From assembly GCF_008831075.1 (NCBI RefSeq), contig NZ_WBJX01000004.1, positions 186,001 through 250,000 on the forward strand: 64,000 nucleotides of DNA. The letters run 5' to 3'. A model generated the notes under the pieces. It worked only from the letters and a program-made list of their open reading frames with translations, was not told the DNA's origin and searched no databases. Origin of the DNA: Pseudoclavibacter terrae. Lineage in GTDB: Bacteria; Actinomycetota; Actinomycetes; Actinomycetales; Microbacteriaceae. Below are positions 42,916 through 51,254 of this stretch, in pieces (the stretch's first letter is position 1; each line of letters opens with the position of its first letter). Made by a program: the position numbers and the translations under genes.

Positions 42916-44094
42916 CTACACGCTGAGCGTCGCCGCGAACGGGTCTCGCGTGTGGTCGACGAGCGGGACCGGATCGACCGTGCTTCCGATGGCCACGACC
43001 TCACCGGCCGCCGCCGACTCCTCGATGGCGAGCATGATGTCGAGCACGTGCAGCGCCAGTTCCCCGGTCGCGACGTGCGGGAGCCCCTCGCGGATGCCCC
43101 GCGCCATGTCGAGCGCACCGTAGCCGCGGCCCGTGACGGTGCCCTCCTCCGGGTAGTCCTCCCAGGTCGGTTCGAGCACCTCCGCGTACTCCTGCGGGTG
43201 CCGCGCGACCCTCGTGCCGCCATCGGCGTGGTTCGGATCCGGGGCCAGGAGCATCCCGCCGGCCCCGATGATCTCGACCGTGCCCATCTCCGCCAACGGG
43301 GAGTCGTTGCTGAAGGTGAGCTGCGCGCTCGCCCCGCTCTCGAACGTGACCAGCGCATCCACGTGCGTCAGCACCGAGACGGGGAACGACTGCCCGGTGA
43401 GCGGGCCGAGCTTGACGGTGCGCGTCTCCTTGGCCGTCGATCCCGTCGCGTAGACCTTGCGGACAGGACCGAAGGCGCTCACGAGCGTCGTCACGTAGTA
43501 CGGCCCCATGTCGAGCAGGGGGCCGCCACCCTGGGCGAAGAGGAACGCCGGGTTCGGGTGGAAGAGGTCGGGGCCCGAGTAGCGCATCATGGTGCGCGCC
43601 GTGAGCGGGGTGCCGATGGCACCAGCCGCCAGGTGCCGCAGGGCGGTCTGGATGCCCGGGTTCAGCACCGTGTCGGGCGCCACTCCCACGCGCAGGCCGG
43701 CCGCGTCGGCGGCCACGAGGAGGGCCTTCGCCTCCTCGCGGTTGATGCCGATGGGCTTCTCGATCCACACGTGCTTGCCCGCCGCGATCGCGTCGAGGGC
43801 GACCGGCACGTGCGCTGCAGGGATGGTGAGGTTGATGACGATCTCGACCTCTGCGTTCTCGAGCACAGAAGCCGGGGACCCCGAGAACGGAACACCATAT
43901 GCCGCCGCTTTCTCTGCGGCCAGCGCCTCGTTCAGGTCGCCGAGCGCCACCACGCGGACGTCGGGGAAGCGGATGAGGTTGTCGAGGTAGGCGTTGCTGA
44001 TCATGCCCGTGCCGATGATGCCGATGCCGACGGGGCCGCTCCTGGCGGATGCGGATGCGCCTGCTGCTGCTGCTGTTGCCTGCGGGAGGCTCAT
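42916..44094 (-). CDS. Gfo/Idh/MocA-family oxidoreductase
   Basis: 392 aa. An Ala/Ser-rich N-terminus is followed by the Rossmann motif GIGIIGTGMISNAYLDNL (about 23-40); the sugar-dehydrogenase signature KHVWIEKPIGINREEA has the catalytic Lys of EKP; DMGPYYVTTLV carries the second conserved region. An NAD(P)-dependent sugar or inositol dehydrogenase. ATGA overlap with the upstream TIM-barrel gene. Confidence 0.9.
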   Translation of the reverse strand: MSLPQATAAAAGASASARSGPVGIGIIGTGMISNAYLDNLIRFPDVRVVALGDLNEALAAEKAAAYGVPFSGSPASVLENAEVEIVINLTIPAAHVPVALDAIAAGKHVWIEKPIGINREEAKALLVAADAAGLRVGVAPDTVLNPGIQTALRHLAAGAIGTPLTARTMMRYSGPDLFHPNPAFLFAQGGGPLLDMGPYYVTTLVSAFGPVRKVYATGSTAKETRTVKLGPLTGQSFPVSVLTHVDALVTFESGASAQLTFSNDSPLAEMGTVEIIGAGGMLLAPDPNHADGGTRVARHPQEYAEVLEPTWEDYPEEGTVTGRGYGALDMARGIREGLPHVATGELALHVLDIMLAIEESAAAGEVVAIGSTVDPVPLVDHTRDPFAATLSV

Positions 44095-44936
44095 GCGCGG
44101 TTCTCCAGGTAGTCGAAGCTGGCGGCGATCGCCGCGAAGATGTCGCCGTCGTAGTGGTCGAACTCGATGACGGCGAACTCCGCCGACGGGGCGGCGTCGA
44201 GGGCCGCACCGAGCGGGATGACGCCCTGGCCGGCCGACACCTGGCCGAGACCGGACGGGTCGAAGGGTGCATCCGTCAGGAACGGGTTCTCGACCTGGGG
44301 GCCGTCCTTGATGTGGAGCGCCTTGACGCGGTCGCCGAGGCGAGCGAGCAGAGCGGGTGCCTCTACGCCGCCGATGTGCGCCCAGTAGACGTCGACCTCG
44401 AGCACCACCTCGTCGTCGAGGAGCCCAGCGAAGTACTCGAGGGCCGGGACGCCGTCGATGCGGTTGCTGAGCTCCCACGCATGGTTGTGATATCCGACGC
44501 GGAGGCCATGCTCGGCGGCGGCCTTCGAGGCCTCGTTGAGCGCCGCGGCCGTCGCCTCCACCGCCTCGCGAGTCGACCAGTCGAAGACGGCGGGGTCGAT
44601 GACGTACCGCATGCCGAGTTTCTTCGCCGCCTCGAACGTGGTCGCGTGGCTCGGCACCTGCGTCGTCACGCCGTCTCGCGTGACCTCGTTCGCGACGAGC
44701 ATGGCGTGTCCTGTCGGGGCGGCGATGCCGTGCCGCTCGAAGGCCGCGGCGAGCTCGTCGGCGCGGTCGACGAAGGCGAAGGCCTCGACGTTGCGCAGCC
44801 CGATCTCACCGAGCCGAGCGAGGGTGCCGTCGAGGTCGGCCTCGAGGTGCGAGTTGATGCTGTAGAGCTGCAGCGACGTCGCCGGGCGCTGTGATTCCTG
44901 TGGGGTGCCGGGTGCTGCTGGTCGGGTGGTGGGCAC
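44091..44936 (-). CDS. sugar phosphate isomerase/epimerase (AP endonuclease-2-like TIM barrel)
   Basis: 281 aa. Typical xylose-isomerase-like barrel: LQLYSINSHLEADLDGTLARL, GLRVGYHNHAWEL, VVLEVDVYWAHIGG and HIKDG carry the metal ligands (His, Glu, Asp, His). With the oxidoreductase it forms a two-gene sugar/inositol operon. GTG start with AGGAG 6 nt upstream. Its promoter overlaps a palindrome that fits the TetR regulator next door. Confidence 0.88.
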   Translation of the reverse strand: MPTTRPAAPGTPQESQRPATSLQLYSINSHLEADLDGTLARLGEIGLRNVEAFAFVDRADELAAAFERHGIAAPTGHAMLVANEVTRDGVTTQVPSHATTFEAAKKLGMRYVIDPAVFDWSTREAVEATAAALNEASKAAAEHGLRVGYHNHAWELSNRIDGVPALEYFAGLLDDEVVLEVDVYWAHIGGVEAPALLARLGDRVKALHIKDGPQVENPFLTDAPFDPSGLGQVSAGQGVIPLGAALDAAPSAEFAVIEFDHYDGDIFAAIAASFDYLENRA

Positions 44937-44990
44937 GTTGACTCCTGTGTCGGTGGGCGCCCGCCGCGTCGCGGTTCGCTCTCAGGAGAG

Positions 44991-45018
44991 ACGCTACTAG
45001 AAAATTGCCAGTTGGCAA
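44991..45018 (-). promoter_or_regulatory. promoter with TetR-type operator for the isomerase-oxidoreductase operon
   Basis: On the minus strand TTGCCA (45018-45013) and TAGCGT (44996-44991) form -35 and -10 boxes with a 16-bp spacer. The -35 is one half of the palindrome TTGCCAGTTGGCAA (45005-45018). Binding there would block RNA polymerase. The TetR gene ends 17 bp away. Confidence 0.65.
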
Positions 45019-45034
45019 CTTTCATTGTTCGCGT

Positions 45035-45619
45035 TCAGCCGGTTCGTCCGAGCCGCTCCAGCAGCCCGAGCGTGCCCGCAACATCGACGCTCGGCTCCAG
45101 GAGCCATCGCACCTGCAGTCCGTCGGATGCGGCCATGATCAGGTCGACGAGCATGGCCGCGTCCGCGCGGCGCTCCTCTGGCAGCGCCGCGAGCTGGCCG
45201 CCGAGCTCGGCCGCCAGCTCGACCCGCGCCCGGGCGAACCGCGCCGTGAAGAACGAACGAGCAGGGCCATCCCCAGCCTCGACCGATTTCGCGAGCATCT
45301 CCGTGAACAGCGAGACCATACCGGGGAACTGCACGTTGAACTCGGCGCTCAAGCGCATCCGCTGCACAAGCGAGACGGAATCGGGCATGCGCTCGTCGTT
45401 GACGCGGTCGTGCTCGCGGATGACCTCGACGAGCAGCCCCTCTCGGGAGCCGAAGTAGTGCGTCAGCATGCCGTGAGAGACCCCGATGGACTCGCCTATC
45501 GCGCGCAGCGAGGCCCCGCTCGCGCCCGTCTCGCGGAGCCTCTCGTACGCCACCGCCAAGATCTCGCGCTTGCGCTCGACACCCTTCGCGTACCGACCCC
45601 GCACTCCGTCTGCTGCCAC
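45035..45619 (-). CDS. TetR-family transcriptional repressor
   Basis: 194 aa from GTG at 45619. HTH at about 15-60: KREILAVAYERLRETGASGAS, IGVSHGMLTHYFGSREGLL. The C-terminal ligand/dimer domain is unassigned. Start: TACGAT (45627-45632) lies 7 nt upstream, a leaderless arrangement; an ATG at 45628 overlaps that box and is less likely. It lies immediately upstream of the operon promoter with the TTGCCA palindrome, which it probably represses. Confidence 0.88.
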   Translation of the reverse strand: MAADGVRGRYAKGVERKREILAVAYERLRETGASGASLRAIGESIGVSHGMLTHYFGSREGLLVEVIREHDRVNDERMPDSVSLVQRMRLSAEFNVQFPGMVSLFTEMLAKSVEAGDGPARSFFTARFARARVELAAELGGQLAALPEERRADAAMLVDLIMAASDGLQVRWLLEPSVDVAGTLGLLERLGRTG

Positions 45620-45654
45620 GCCCAGCATCGTAGCCGGGGAGGTGGCGGGGCCTG

Positions 45655-46137
45655 CTACGCTCCGCCGCTGGGCCGCGCCTCGTGGTGGCGCGCACCGTGC
45701 GTGGGCCGATCCTCCTTCATCGCCGCCTCGGCAAGGTGGCGGCGGCCTGCGACGAGCTGCTCCCTGACGTCGCGTTCTGCCGCCCGGAACGGCTCCCAGT
45801 AGGTGTCGTCGTAATCCTCGACGATCTGGAACGTCCACCGCCCCTCGATCACGTTGCGGCCGACCAGCTCCGAGTCGAGCCGGTCGGCGAGCTCAACGTG
45901 GCCCGCGTCCCGCAGCGCATCGGATGCCTCGCCCAAGGCCAGGTCAGCAGCCCCCGTCAACCGGTGGAAGCTGTAGAGCAGCCCGCGCGCCTGGTCGACC
46001 ATCTCGAGCGCCTCGGTGAGCTTCCCCACGGCAGCGACGGTCGCCTCGTCGACACCTTCCGGCGGCAGATGCTCGGCGCCCCGGCGCTCCCGCTGATCGT
46101 CGTCGGCCCCGGATGCTCGCGTGTTCTCGTCGCTCAT
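45655..46137 (-). CDS. conserved protein of unknown function
   Basis: 160 aa. A polar N-terminus of about 25 residues, a helical region (VDEATVAAVGKLTEALEMVDQARGLL, SFHRLTGAADLALGEA), then a well-conserved-looking WTFQIVEDYDDTYWEPFRAAE and a His/Arg-rich end. It resembles hypothetical proteins common in actinobacteria. No membrane segment. No functional assignment. Divergent from phzF with two palindromes between. Confidence 0.75.
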   Translation of the reverse strand: MSDENTRASGADDDQRERRGAEHLPPEGVDEATVAAVGKLTEALEMVDQARGLLYSFHRLTGAADLALGEASDALRDAGHVELADRLDSELVGRNVIEGRWTFQIVEDYDDTYWEPFRAAERDVREQLVAGRRHLAEAAMKEDRPTHGARHHEARPSGGA

Positions 46138-46170
46138 GGTGCGATTGTTGCGGCCGAGCCTGAGCGATCC

Positions 46171-46223
46171 GTGGACCCCCGCGCGGGACAGGTCCACACC
46201 TCCGGATTGGACCTCAAGTCCAA
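46171..46223. promoter_or_regulatory. two adjacent palindromes between divergent genes
   Basis: GTGGACC (46171-46177) pairs with GGTCCAC (46191-46197), and TTGGAC-ctcaa-GTCCAA (46207-46223) follows 9 bp later. Both carry a GGAC core. They lie between the unknown gene (start 46137, -) and PhzF (start 46320, +) and look like binding sites for one dimeric regulator, not encoded adjacent. Confidence 0.45.
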
Positions 46224-46319
46224 CTGCGCGCGATTGGCACGAGCGCTTCCCGCCACCGCACCCTTACGGTTGCCGCACGCGCTTCGTTCGTGCCGCATCC
46301 CCTCCGAAAGGATCCACCC

Positions 46320-47165
46320 GTGACCACCCCGCGCCCCTTCGCCCAAGTCGACGTCTTCTCCGAGACCCCCTACCTCGGCAACCCCGTCGCGGTCATCCTC
46401 GACGGCGACGGGCTCACGGGCGACGACATGCAGCGCATCGCACGATGGACGAACCTCTCCGAGACGACGTTCGTGCTGCCCACCACCGACGACGCGGCCG
46501 ACTACCGACTGCGCATCTTCACCCCGGGCGGAGAGCTGCCGTTCGCCGGGCACCCGACGCTCGGCTCGGCGCACGCCTGGCTCGAGCACGGCGGCAGTCC
46601 GAAGACGGATGGGCGTATCGTCCAGGAGTGCGGTGCCGGACTCGTGGAGGTGCGCGTCGATGCGGGGCGCCTGTCGTTCGCGGCCCCGCCCACGCTCCGC
46701 AGCGGGCCGCTCGAGCCGGAGCTCCTCGCGCGCATCGTCGACGCGTATGGCATCACTGAGGAACAGGTCGTGGCCCACCAGTGGATCGACAACGGGCCCG
46801 GGTGGGCTGTCGTGCAGCTCGCATCCGCTCAGGAGGTGCTCGATCTCGACCCGGACTTCTCACTGCTCCCCGACGACATGGTCGGCGCCGTCGGCGCGTA
46901 CCCGACCGGGGCGCCGCACGCGTTCGAGCTGCGCAGTTTCGCGCCGCGCATCGGCGTCGACGAGGACCCGGTCTGCGGCAGCATGAATGCCTCAACAGCC
47001 CAGTGGATGGACCGCACGGGCACGGCACCGGGCTCGAGCTGGCGGGTATCCCAGGGCGCACGCCTCGGCCGCGCTGGCGACATCACCGTGACCGTCGACG
47101 ACTCCGGCGCCGTCTGGGTGGGCGGCGCCACGACCACCCTCTTCACGGGAAGCGCGCTCGCGTAG
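46320..47165 (+). CDS. PhzF-family epimerase/isomerase
   Basis: 281 aa. FAQVDVFSETPYLGNPVAVIL, the catalytic Glu in NLSETTFVLP, FTPGGELPFAGHPTLGSAHAWL and DEDPVCGSMNAS are PhzF fold signatures (diaminopimelate-epimerase-like, two lobes). No phenazine genes are nearby, so the substrate is unknown. GTG start with GAAAGGA upstream. Confidence 0.9.
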   Translation: MTTPRPFAQVDVFSETPYLGNPVAVILDGDGLTGDDMQRIARWTNLSETTFVLPTTDDAADYRLRIFTPGGELPFAGHPTLGSAHAWLEHGGSPKTDGRIVQECGAGLVEVRVDAGRLSFAAPPTLRSGPLEPELLARIVDAYGITEEQVVAHQWIDNGPGWAVVQLASAQEVLDLDPDFSLLPDDMVGAVGAYPTGAPHAFELRSFAPRIGVDEDPVCGSMNASTAQWMDRTGTAPGSSWRVSQGARLGRAGDITVTVDDSGAVWVGGATTTLFTGSALA

Positions 47166-47189
47166 GCGCTGCCGACCCACCGCACCGCT

Positions 47190-47254
47190 CACGCGAGATG
47201 CGCCAAAGGGTCGCCGAAATCGATCCGAACCGGCCGCTCGCGGCATGTCGCGTG
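47190..47254. repeat. palindromic intergenic element, copy 1
   Basis: CACGCGAGATGCGCC (47190-47204) and GCGGCATGTCGCGTG (47240-47254) are inverse with three mismatches. The left arm and adjoining CAAAGGGTCGCC align to the element at 51153 with about 20 of 24 identical bases. It is between two convergent genes, so it may act as a terminator. Confidence 0.6.
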
Positions 47255-47276
47255 ATGGGAGAGCTCAGCCCCGGTC

Positions 47277-48248
47277 TCAGTTCCAGTGACGGGGCCGCGT
47301 CAGCGAATCCGGCAGCCGGGTCGTCTCGTCTCCGAACGCCGCCGCCAGCTGCGGCTGCGTGAGGTGCAGCACGTGGCGCAGGTCGGCACCGTGCAGCTCG
47401 GCGTCCCGCAGGTCGGCGCCGAGGAGGTCGGCCCATCGCAGGTCCGCGCCACGAAGCTTCGCCGCGATGAGCAGAGCCCCGCGCAACTCGACGGCGCGCA
47501 GGTCTCCTTCGGAGAAGTCGGTGCCGAGGTAGGCGCCGCGCGGCTCGACCCGCGACCAGGCCCCGGATGCGCGGCGGCGGGGCGCGTGCGCCCGCCTCAC
47601 CTCGCGGCTCACGGCTCCCAGCAGCTCGCCCGCGGCGGGCCTGCTCGATTCGACTGCCGCTCGCAGCACGGCCACGCTGGGGGACGCGGCCTGCGCGTCC
47701 ACACGATCGAGCAGGGCGTCGATTCGGCGCAGCAGCGGCCGGTCGGCTGTGCGCCGCCTGGCCTCGGTCAGTAGCCACAGCACCTCGTGCAGTTGACGCA
47801 CGAGCGGGAACACCGCGAACATCGCGTCGCGCAGCCCCTCGCCCTCGCGCCAGTCGCCACCGCCGAAGGTCTCCTGCGTGACCCGCTGTCCGGCGCCGTG
47901 GCACTCGAAGACGGTGCAGCCCCGGTACCCGCGCTCGAGGAGCACCGCGTGGATGCTGCAGCCGAGGTTCTCGTCGAGGTTGCGGCACGGTTTGCCTGCT
48001 GGCTTCTCGTGGGCGAAGTCGTCGCCCCGAGAGAAGGCGAGGGCCGAGCAGCAGAGCGCCACGCAGCGCGCGCAGTCGCTCTGGAAGCGCGTCTCGTCTG
48101 CATCCGCGCCACGCCGAGCGCCGGAAGCGCCCCCGGCGGATCCTCCCGAGCGAGGCCCGGCCGTTCGACCCGAAGCGGGGTCGACAGTCAGCGGCATCGG
48201 CACGCTCGGCCGGTGCCGCAGCTCCTCGCCGGGGTCGCCTGGTGACAT
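47277..48248 (-). CDS. CxxC..CC cysteine-cluster protein with pentapeptide repeats
   Basis: 323 aa. After ~55 low-complexity residues comes a cysteine cluster, SDCARCVALCCSALAF, then PCRNL, GCSIH, GCTVFECHG: the CxxC...CC...C...C...C pattern resembles YkgJ-type zinc/iron-binding domains. A helical middle follows. Residues about 235-300 are pentapeptide repeats (A-D-L-R/x-x: GADLRWADLLGADLRDAELHGADLR). ATG at 48248 is preferred: TAGGCT (48258-48263) is 9 nt upstream, making the GTG at 48257 overlap the promoter edge. Function unknown. Confidence 0.75.
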   Translation of the reverse strand: MSPGDPGEELRHRPSVPMPLTVDPASGRTAGPRSGGSAGGASGARRGADADETRFQSDCARCVALCCSALAFSRGDDFAHEKPAGKPCRNLDENLGCSIHAVLLERGYRGCTVFECHGAGQRVTQETFGGGDWREGEGLRDAMFAVFPLVRQLHEVLWLLTEARRRTADRPLLRRIDALLDRVDAQAASPSVAVLRAAVESSRPAAGELLGAVSREVRRAHAPRRRASGAWSRVEPRGAYLGTDFSEGDLRAVELRGALLIAAKLRGADLRWADLLGADLRDAELHGADLRHVLHLTQPQLAAAFGDETTRLPDSLTRPRHWN

Positions 48249-48350
48249 CGTGGCCACAGCCTACGTTCGCATCCGCATGCTCGCGCTGAGCGTCTTTCAC
48301 CCTGTGGATCACTCCGGGCGAGCGCGGGTCGCCCCGACTCCGGCACGAAA

Positions 48351-48397
48351 GTTCGGCGCACCGAACATTGTTCTTCCCCAAGCCGTAGCGCTATGCT
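48351..48397 (+). promoter_or_regulatory. MntR/DtxR-type operator and promoter of the metal ABC operon
   Basis: GTTCGGCGCACCGAAC (48351-48366) is a palindrome directly upstream of TTGTTC (48368-48373) and TATGCT (48392-48397), spaced 18 bp. ATG follows 6 nt after the -10, so leaderless. A DtxR/MntR-family gene ends the same cluster at 51255. Confidence 0.7.
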
Positions 48398-48403
48398 CTG
48401 GGC

Positions 48404-49354
48404 ATGCTGACCCCCGTGCTGCATGCAGCCAGACGGAAGGCCACCCGCATCGTCGCGGCCGGCCTCGCACTCGTCGCGCTCGCATCCCTCACCGCTTGTG
48501 CCCCCGCCGCCGAGGACGACGACCGCCCCGTCGTCCTCACCACCTTCACGGTGCTCGCCGACATCGCCAGACAGGTCGCCGGCGACGAGCTCCGGGTCGA
48601 GTCGATCACCAAGGTCGGCGCGGAGATCCACGGCTACGAACCGACCCCCCTCGACGTCGCGAAGGCCTCCGAGGCCGACCTGATCCTCGACAACGGCATG
48701 AACCTCGAGGCGTGGTTCGAGCAGTTCGTCGCGAGCATGGATGTGCCGCACGTCGTCGTCAGCGACGGCGTCGAAGAGGTGCCGATCGTGGGTGACGCCT
48801 ACGCGGGGCTCCCCAACCCGCACGCCTGGATGTCGCCCCTCAACGTGCAGCTCTACGTCGACAACATGGTCACGGCCTTCTCCGACCTCGCGCCAGCAAG
48901 CGCGAGCATTTTCCAGGAGAACGCCGCCGCCTACAAGGCCGAGCTGCAGGCCGTGCACGACGAGCTCATCGCCGCGATCGAGCCGCTCCCCACCTCGCAG
49001 CGCGCACTCGTCACGTGCGAAGGAGCCTTCTCCTACCTCGCCCGCGATGCCGGGCTGCAGGAGGTCTACATCTGGCCCGTCAACGCGGAGCAGCAGGCCA
49101 CGCCGCAGCAGATCGCGGGCGTCATCGACCACGTGCGCGACAACGACGTACCCGCAGTCTTCTGCGAGTCGACCGTCTCGGATGCACCCATGCGTCAGGT
49201 CGTGGACGCCACGGACGCCGAGTTCGGCGGCACGCTCTACGTCGACTCGCTGAGCGAGGAGGACGGCCCAGTGCCCAGCTACCTCGACCTCATCCGGCAC
49301 GACGTCGACACGATCGTGGCCGGCCTCACCGGCGAGCAGGGACGCGAGTCGTGA
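48404..49354 (+). CDS. metal (Mn-type) ABC transporter substrate-binding lipoprotein
   Basis: 316 aa, cluster A-I binding protein. Lipobox LTAC (Cys about 32). Metal ligands: His in AEIHGYEPTPLDV, His in NPHAWMSPLNV, Glu in TCEGAFSYLARDAGL and Asp in YVDSLSEEDGPVPSYL. Glu at the third position, rather than the His of zinc-specific ZnuA, fits the Mn/Fe type (PsaA/MntC). It captures the metal outside the membrane for the ATPase and permease next to it. GTGA overlap downstream. Confidence 0.9.
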   Translation: MLTPVLHAARRKATRIVAAGLALVALASLTACAPAAEDDDRPVVLTTFTVLADIARQVAGDELRVESITKVGAEIHGYEPTPLDVAKASEADLILDNGMNLEAWFEQFVASMDVPHVVVSDGVEEVPIVGDAYAGLPNPHAWMSPLNVQLYVDNMVTAFSDLAPASASIFQENAAAYKAELQAVHDELIAAIEPLPTSQRALVTCEGAFSYLARDAGLQEVYIWPVNAEQQATPQQIAGVIDHVRDNDVPAVFCESTVSDAPMRQVVDATDAEFGGTLYVDSLSEEDGPVPSYLDLIRHDVDTIVAGLTGEQGRES

Positions 49355-50142
49355 GCCGCGCATCCAGCTCCGCCCCCAGCGGCGCATCCGCATCCGGCAC
49401 CGCCGCGTCGCCCGCCATCGAGGTCGACGCCCTCACGGTGCACTACGGCGAGGTGCTCGCGCTCGACGGCGCCAGCCTCGCCATCTCGCCGGGGCGCGTG
49501 TGCGGCCTCATCGGCATGAACGGCTCCGGCAAGTCGACGCTCTTCAAGTCCATCATGGGCGTCGTGCGCCCCGATGCGGGCACGGTCCGCATCCTCGGCG
49601 GCTCGTCGGCGGATGCACGCAAGCGGGGCAGCGTCAGCTACGTCCCGCAGAGCGAGCAGGTCGACTGGGACTTCCCGCTGTCGGTGCGGGACGTCGTCAT
49701 GACGGGCCGCTACGGGCACCTCGGCATCACCAGGAGGCCGAAGGCGCGCGACCACGCCGCCGTCGATGCGGCGCTCGAGCGCGTCGAGCTGAGCGACCTC
49801 GCGGGCCGCCAGATCGGGCAGCTCTCCGGCGGGCAGCGCAAGCGCGCCTTCGTCGCCCGCGGCATCGCCCAGGAGGCCCAGGTGCTGCTGCTCGACGAGC
49901 CCTTCGCGGGCGTCGACACCCGCTCACAGGCGACCATGACGCGCCTCCTCCGCGAGCTCGCGGCGCAGGGCGTCTGCATCCTGATCGCCACGCACGACCT
50001 CGGCTCGCTGCCCGAGCTCGCCGACGAGGCCGTGCTCTTCAACCGGCGCGTGCTCCTGCACGCCAGCCCCGAGGAGATCATCAGGCCGGAGAACCTGGCC
50101 CTCGCCTTCGGCATCGACACGGGCAAGGGGGCGGCCGCATGA
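49351..50142 (+). CDS. metal ABC transporter ATP-binding protein
   Basis: 263 aa. An Ala/Ser-rich N-terminus is followed by Walker A LIGMNGSGKSTLFKS (about 50-64), Q-loop YVPQSEQVDWDFPLSV (the Mn/Zn ATPase form), signature LSGGQRKRAFVARG and Walker B VLLLDEPFAGVD, with the switch HDL. Coupled by overlap with the binding protein. Confidence 0.93.
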   Translation: MSRASSSAPSGASASGTAASPAIEVDALTVHYGEVLALDGASLAISPGRVCGLIGMNGSGKSTLFKSIMGVVRPDAGTVRILGGSSADARKRGSVSYVPQSEQVDWDFPLSVRDVVMTGRYGHLGITRRPKARDHAAVDAALERVELSDLAGRQIGQLSGGQRKRAFVARGIAQEAQVLLLDEPFAGVDTRSQATMTRLLRELAAQGVCILIATHDLGSLPELADEAVLFNRRVLLHASPEEIIRPENLALAFGIDTGKGAAA

Positions 50143-50158
50143 GCCCCGCATCCGCCGA

Positions 50159-50216
50159 CAGAGTTGTGGCGACGTGCAGCTCCCCGCCGCCGCGACAGCA
50201 AGCATCCACAACTCTG
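50159..50216. repeat. 58-bp palindrome inside the metal ABC operon
   Basis: CAGAGTTGTGG (50159-50169) and CCACAACTCTG (50206-50216) are perfect inverse copies around a 36-nt GC-rich loop. It lies between the ATPase and permease genes, which otherwise would be coupled, and may affect relative expression or mRNA stability. Confidence 0.65.
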
Positions 50217-50254
50217 CGCCGCGAGCGCCGCGAACCCCGAGATGGAGACCGCGC

Positions 50255-51118
50255 ATGAATCTCGTCGACCTCCTCCTCGAGCCGCTGGGCTACGAGTTCA
50301 TGGTGCGGGCCCTCATCACGACCGTCATCACAGCCATCGTGTGTGCCCTCCTCAGCTGCTGGCTGGTCCTCATCGGCTGGTCTCTCATGGGCGACGCCGT
50401 CTCGCACGCCGTCCTCCCCGGCGTTGTGCTCGCCTACATCGCCGGAGCGCCGTTCGCGCTCGGAGCCCTCGTGTTCGGGCTGCTCGCAGTCGGCCTCATC
50501 GGCGTCATCCGAGACACGAGCAGGGTGAAGGAGGACGCGGCGATCGGCATCGTCTTCACGACCCTGTTCGCGTTCGGCCTCGTCCTCATCTCGGTCACCC
50601 CGAGCCAGACCGACCTCAGCCACATCCTCTTCGGCAACCTCCTGGGCGTCAGCAACACGGACCTCGTGCAGATCGGCATCCTCGCCGCCATCGTCGCGGT
50701 CGTGCTGCTCGTGAAGCGTCGCGACTTCACGCTCGTCGCCTTCGACGCGACCCACGCCCACGCGATCGGCCTCAACCCGCGACTGCTGCGAGGCGCGCTC
50801 CTCGGGCTCCTCGCGCTGACGGCCGTCGTCGCGTTGCAGACCGTCGGCGTCATCCTCGTCGTCGCGATGCTCATCATCCCCGGCGCAACCGCGACCGTGC
50901 TCACGCGCAGCTTCGCGCGGATGCTCGTCATCGCCCCCATCGTGTCCGTCGTCTGCTCCGCCATCGGCCTCTACGCCAGCTACTACCTCGACGCGGCGTC
51001 GGGCGGCATGATCGTGCTCGCACAGGGCGTCGCGTTCCTGCTCGCCTACCTGCTCTCGCCGACGCAGGGACTCGTCACGTCGCGCTTCGTCGCGCGTCGC
51101 CGCGCGAAGGTCGCGTGA
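50255..51118 (+). CDS. metal ABC transporter permease
   Basis: 287 aa, eight to nine hydrophobic segments. WSLMGDAVSHAVLPGVVLAY is the ABC-3 permease signature; VALQTVGVILVVAMLIIPGATA is the second. It is the membrane component of the Mn-type importer. ATG 50255 follows a GATGGAG site. Single permease gene, presumably a homodimer. Confidence 0.92.
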   Translation: MNLVDLLLEPLGYEFMVRALITTVITAIVCALLSCWLVLIGWSLMGDAVSHAVLPGVVLAYIAGAPFALGALVFGLLAVGLIGVIRDTSRVKEDAAIGIVFTTLFAFGLVLISVTPSQTDLSHILFGNLLGVSNTDLVQIGILAAIVAVVLLVKRRDFTLVAFDATHAHAIGLNPRLLRGALLGLLALTAVVALQTVGVILVVAMLIIPGATATVLTRSFARMLVIAPIVSVVCSAIGLYASYYLDAASGGMIVLAQGVAFLLAYLLSPTQGLVTSRFVARRRAKVA

Positions 51119-51152
51119 GCGACGTAGCCATCAGGTCGACGCCCATCCCCGC

Positions 51153-51213
51153 CGCGAGTTGCCGCAAAGGGTTGCCACGTGAATTTGAGAACGACCCTTT
51201 GAGGCGACTCGCG
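51153..51213. repeat. palindromic intergenic element, copy 2
   Basis: 22-bp arms (left starts CGCGAGTTGCCGCAAAGGG, right ends CTTTGAGGCGACTCGCG) with three mismatches and a 17-nt loop. Related in sequence to the element at 47190. Between convergent genes (permease end 51118, MntR end 51255). Confidence 0.7.
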
Positions 51214-51254
51214 TATCGGATCGGCCGCACAGCGGGAGACGCCCAACGGGGTCC

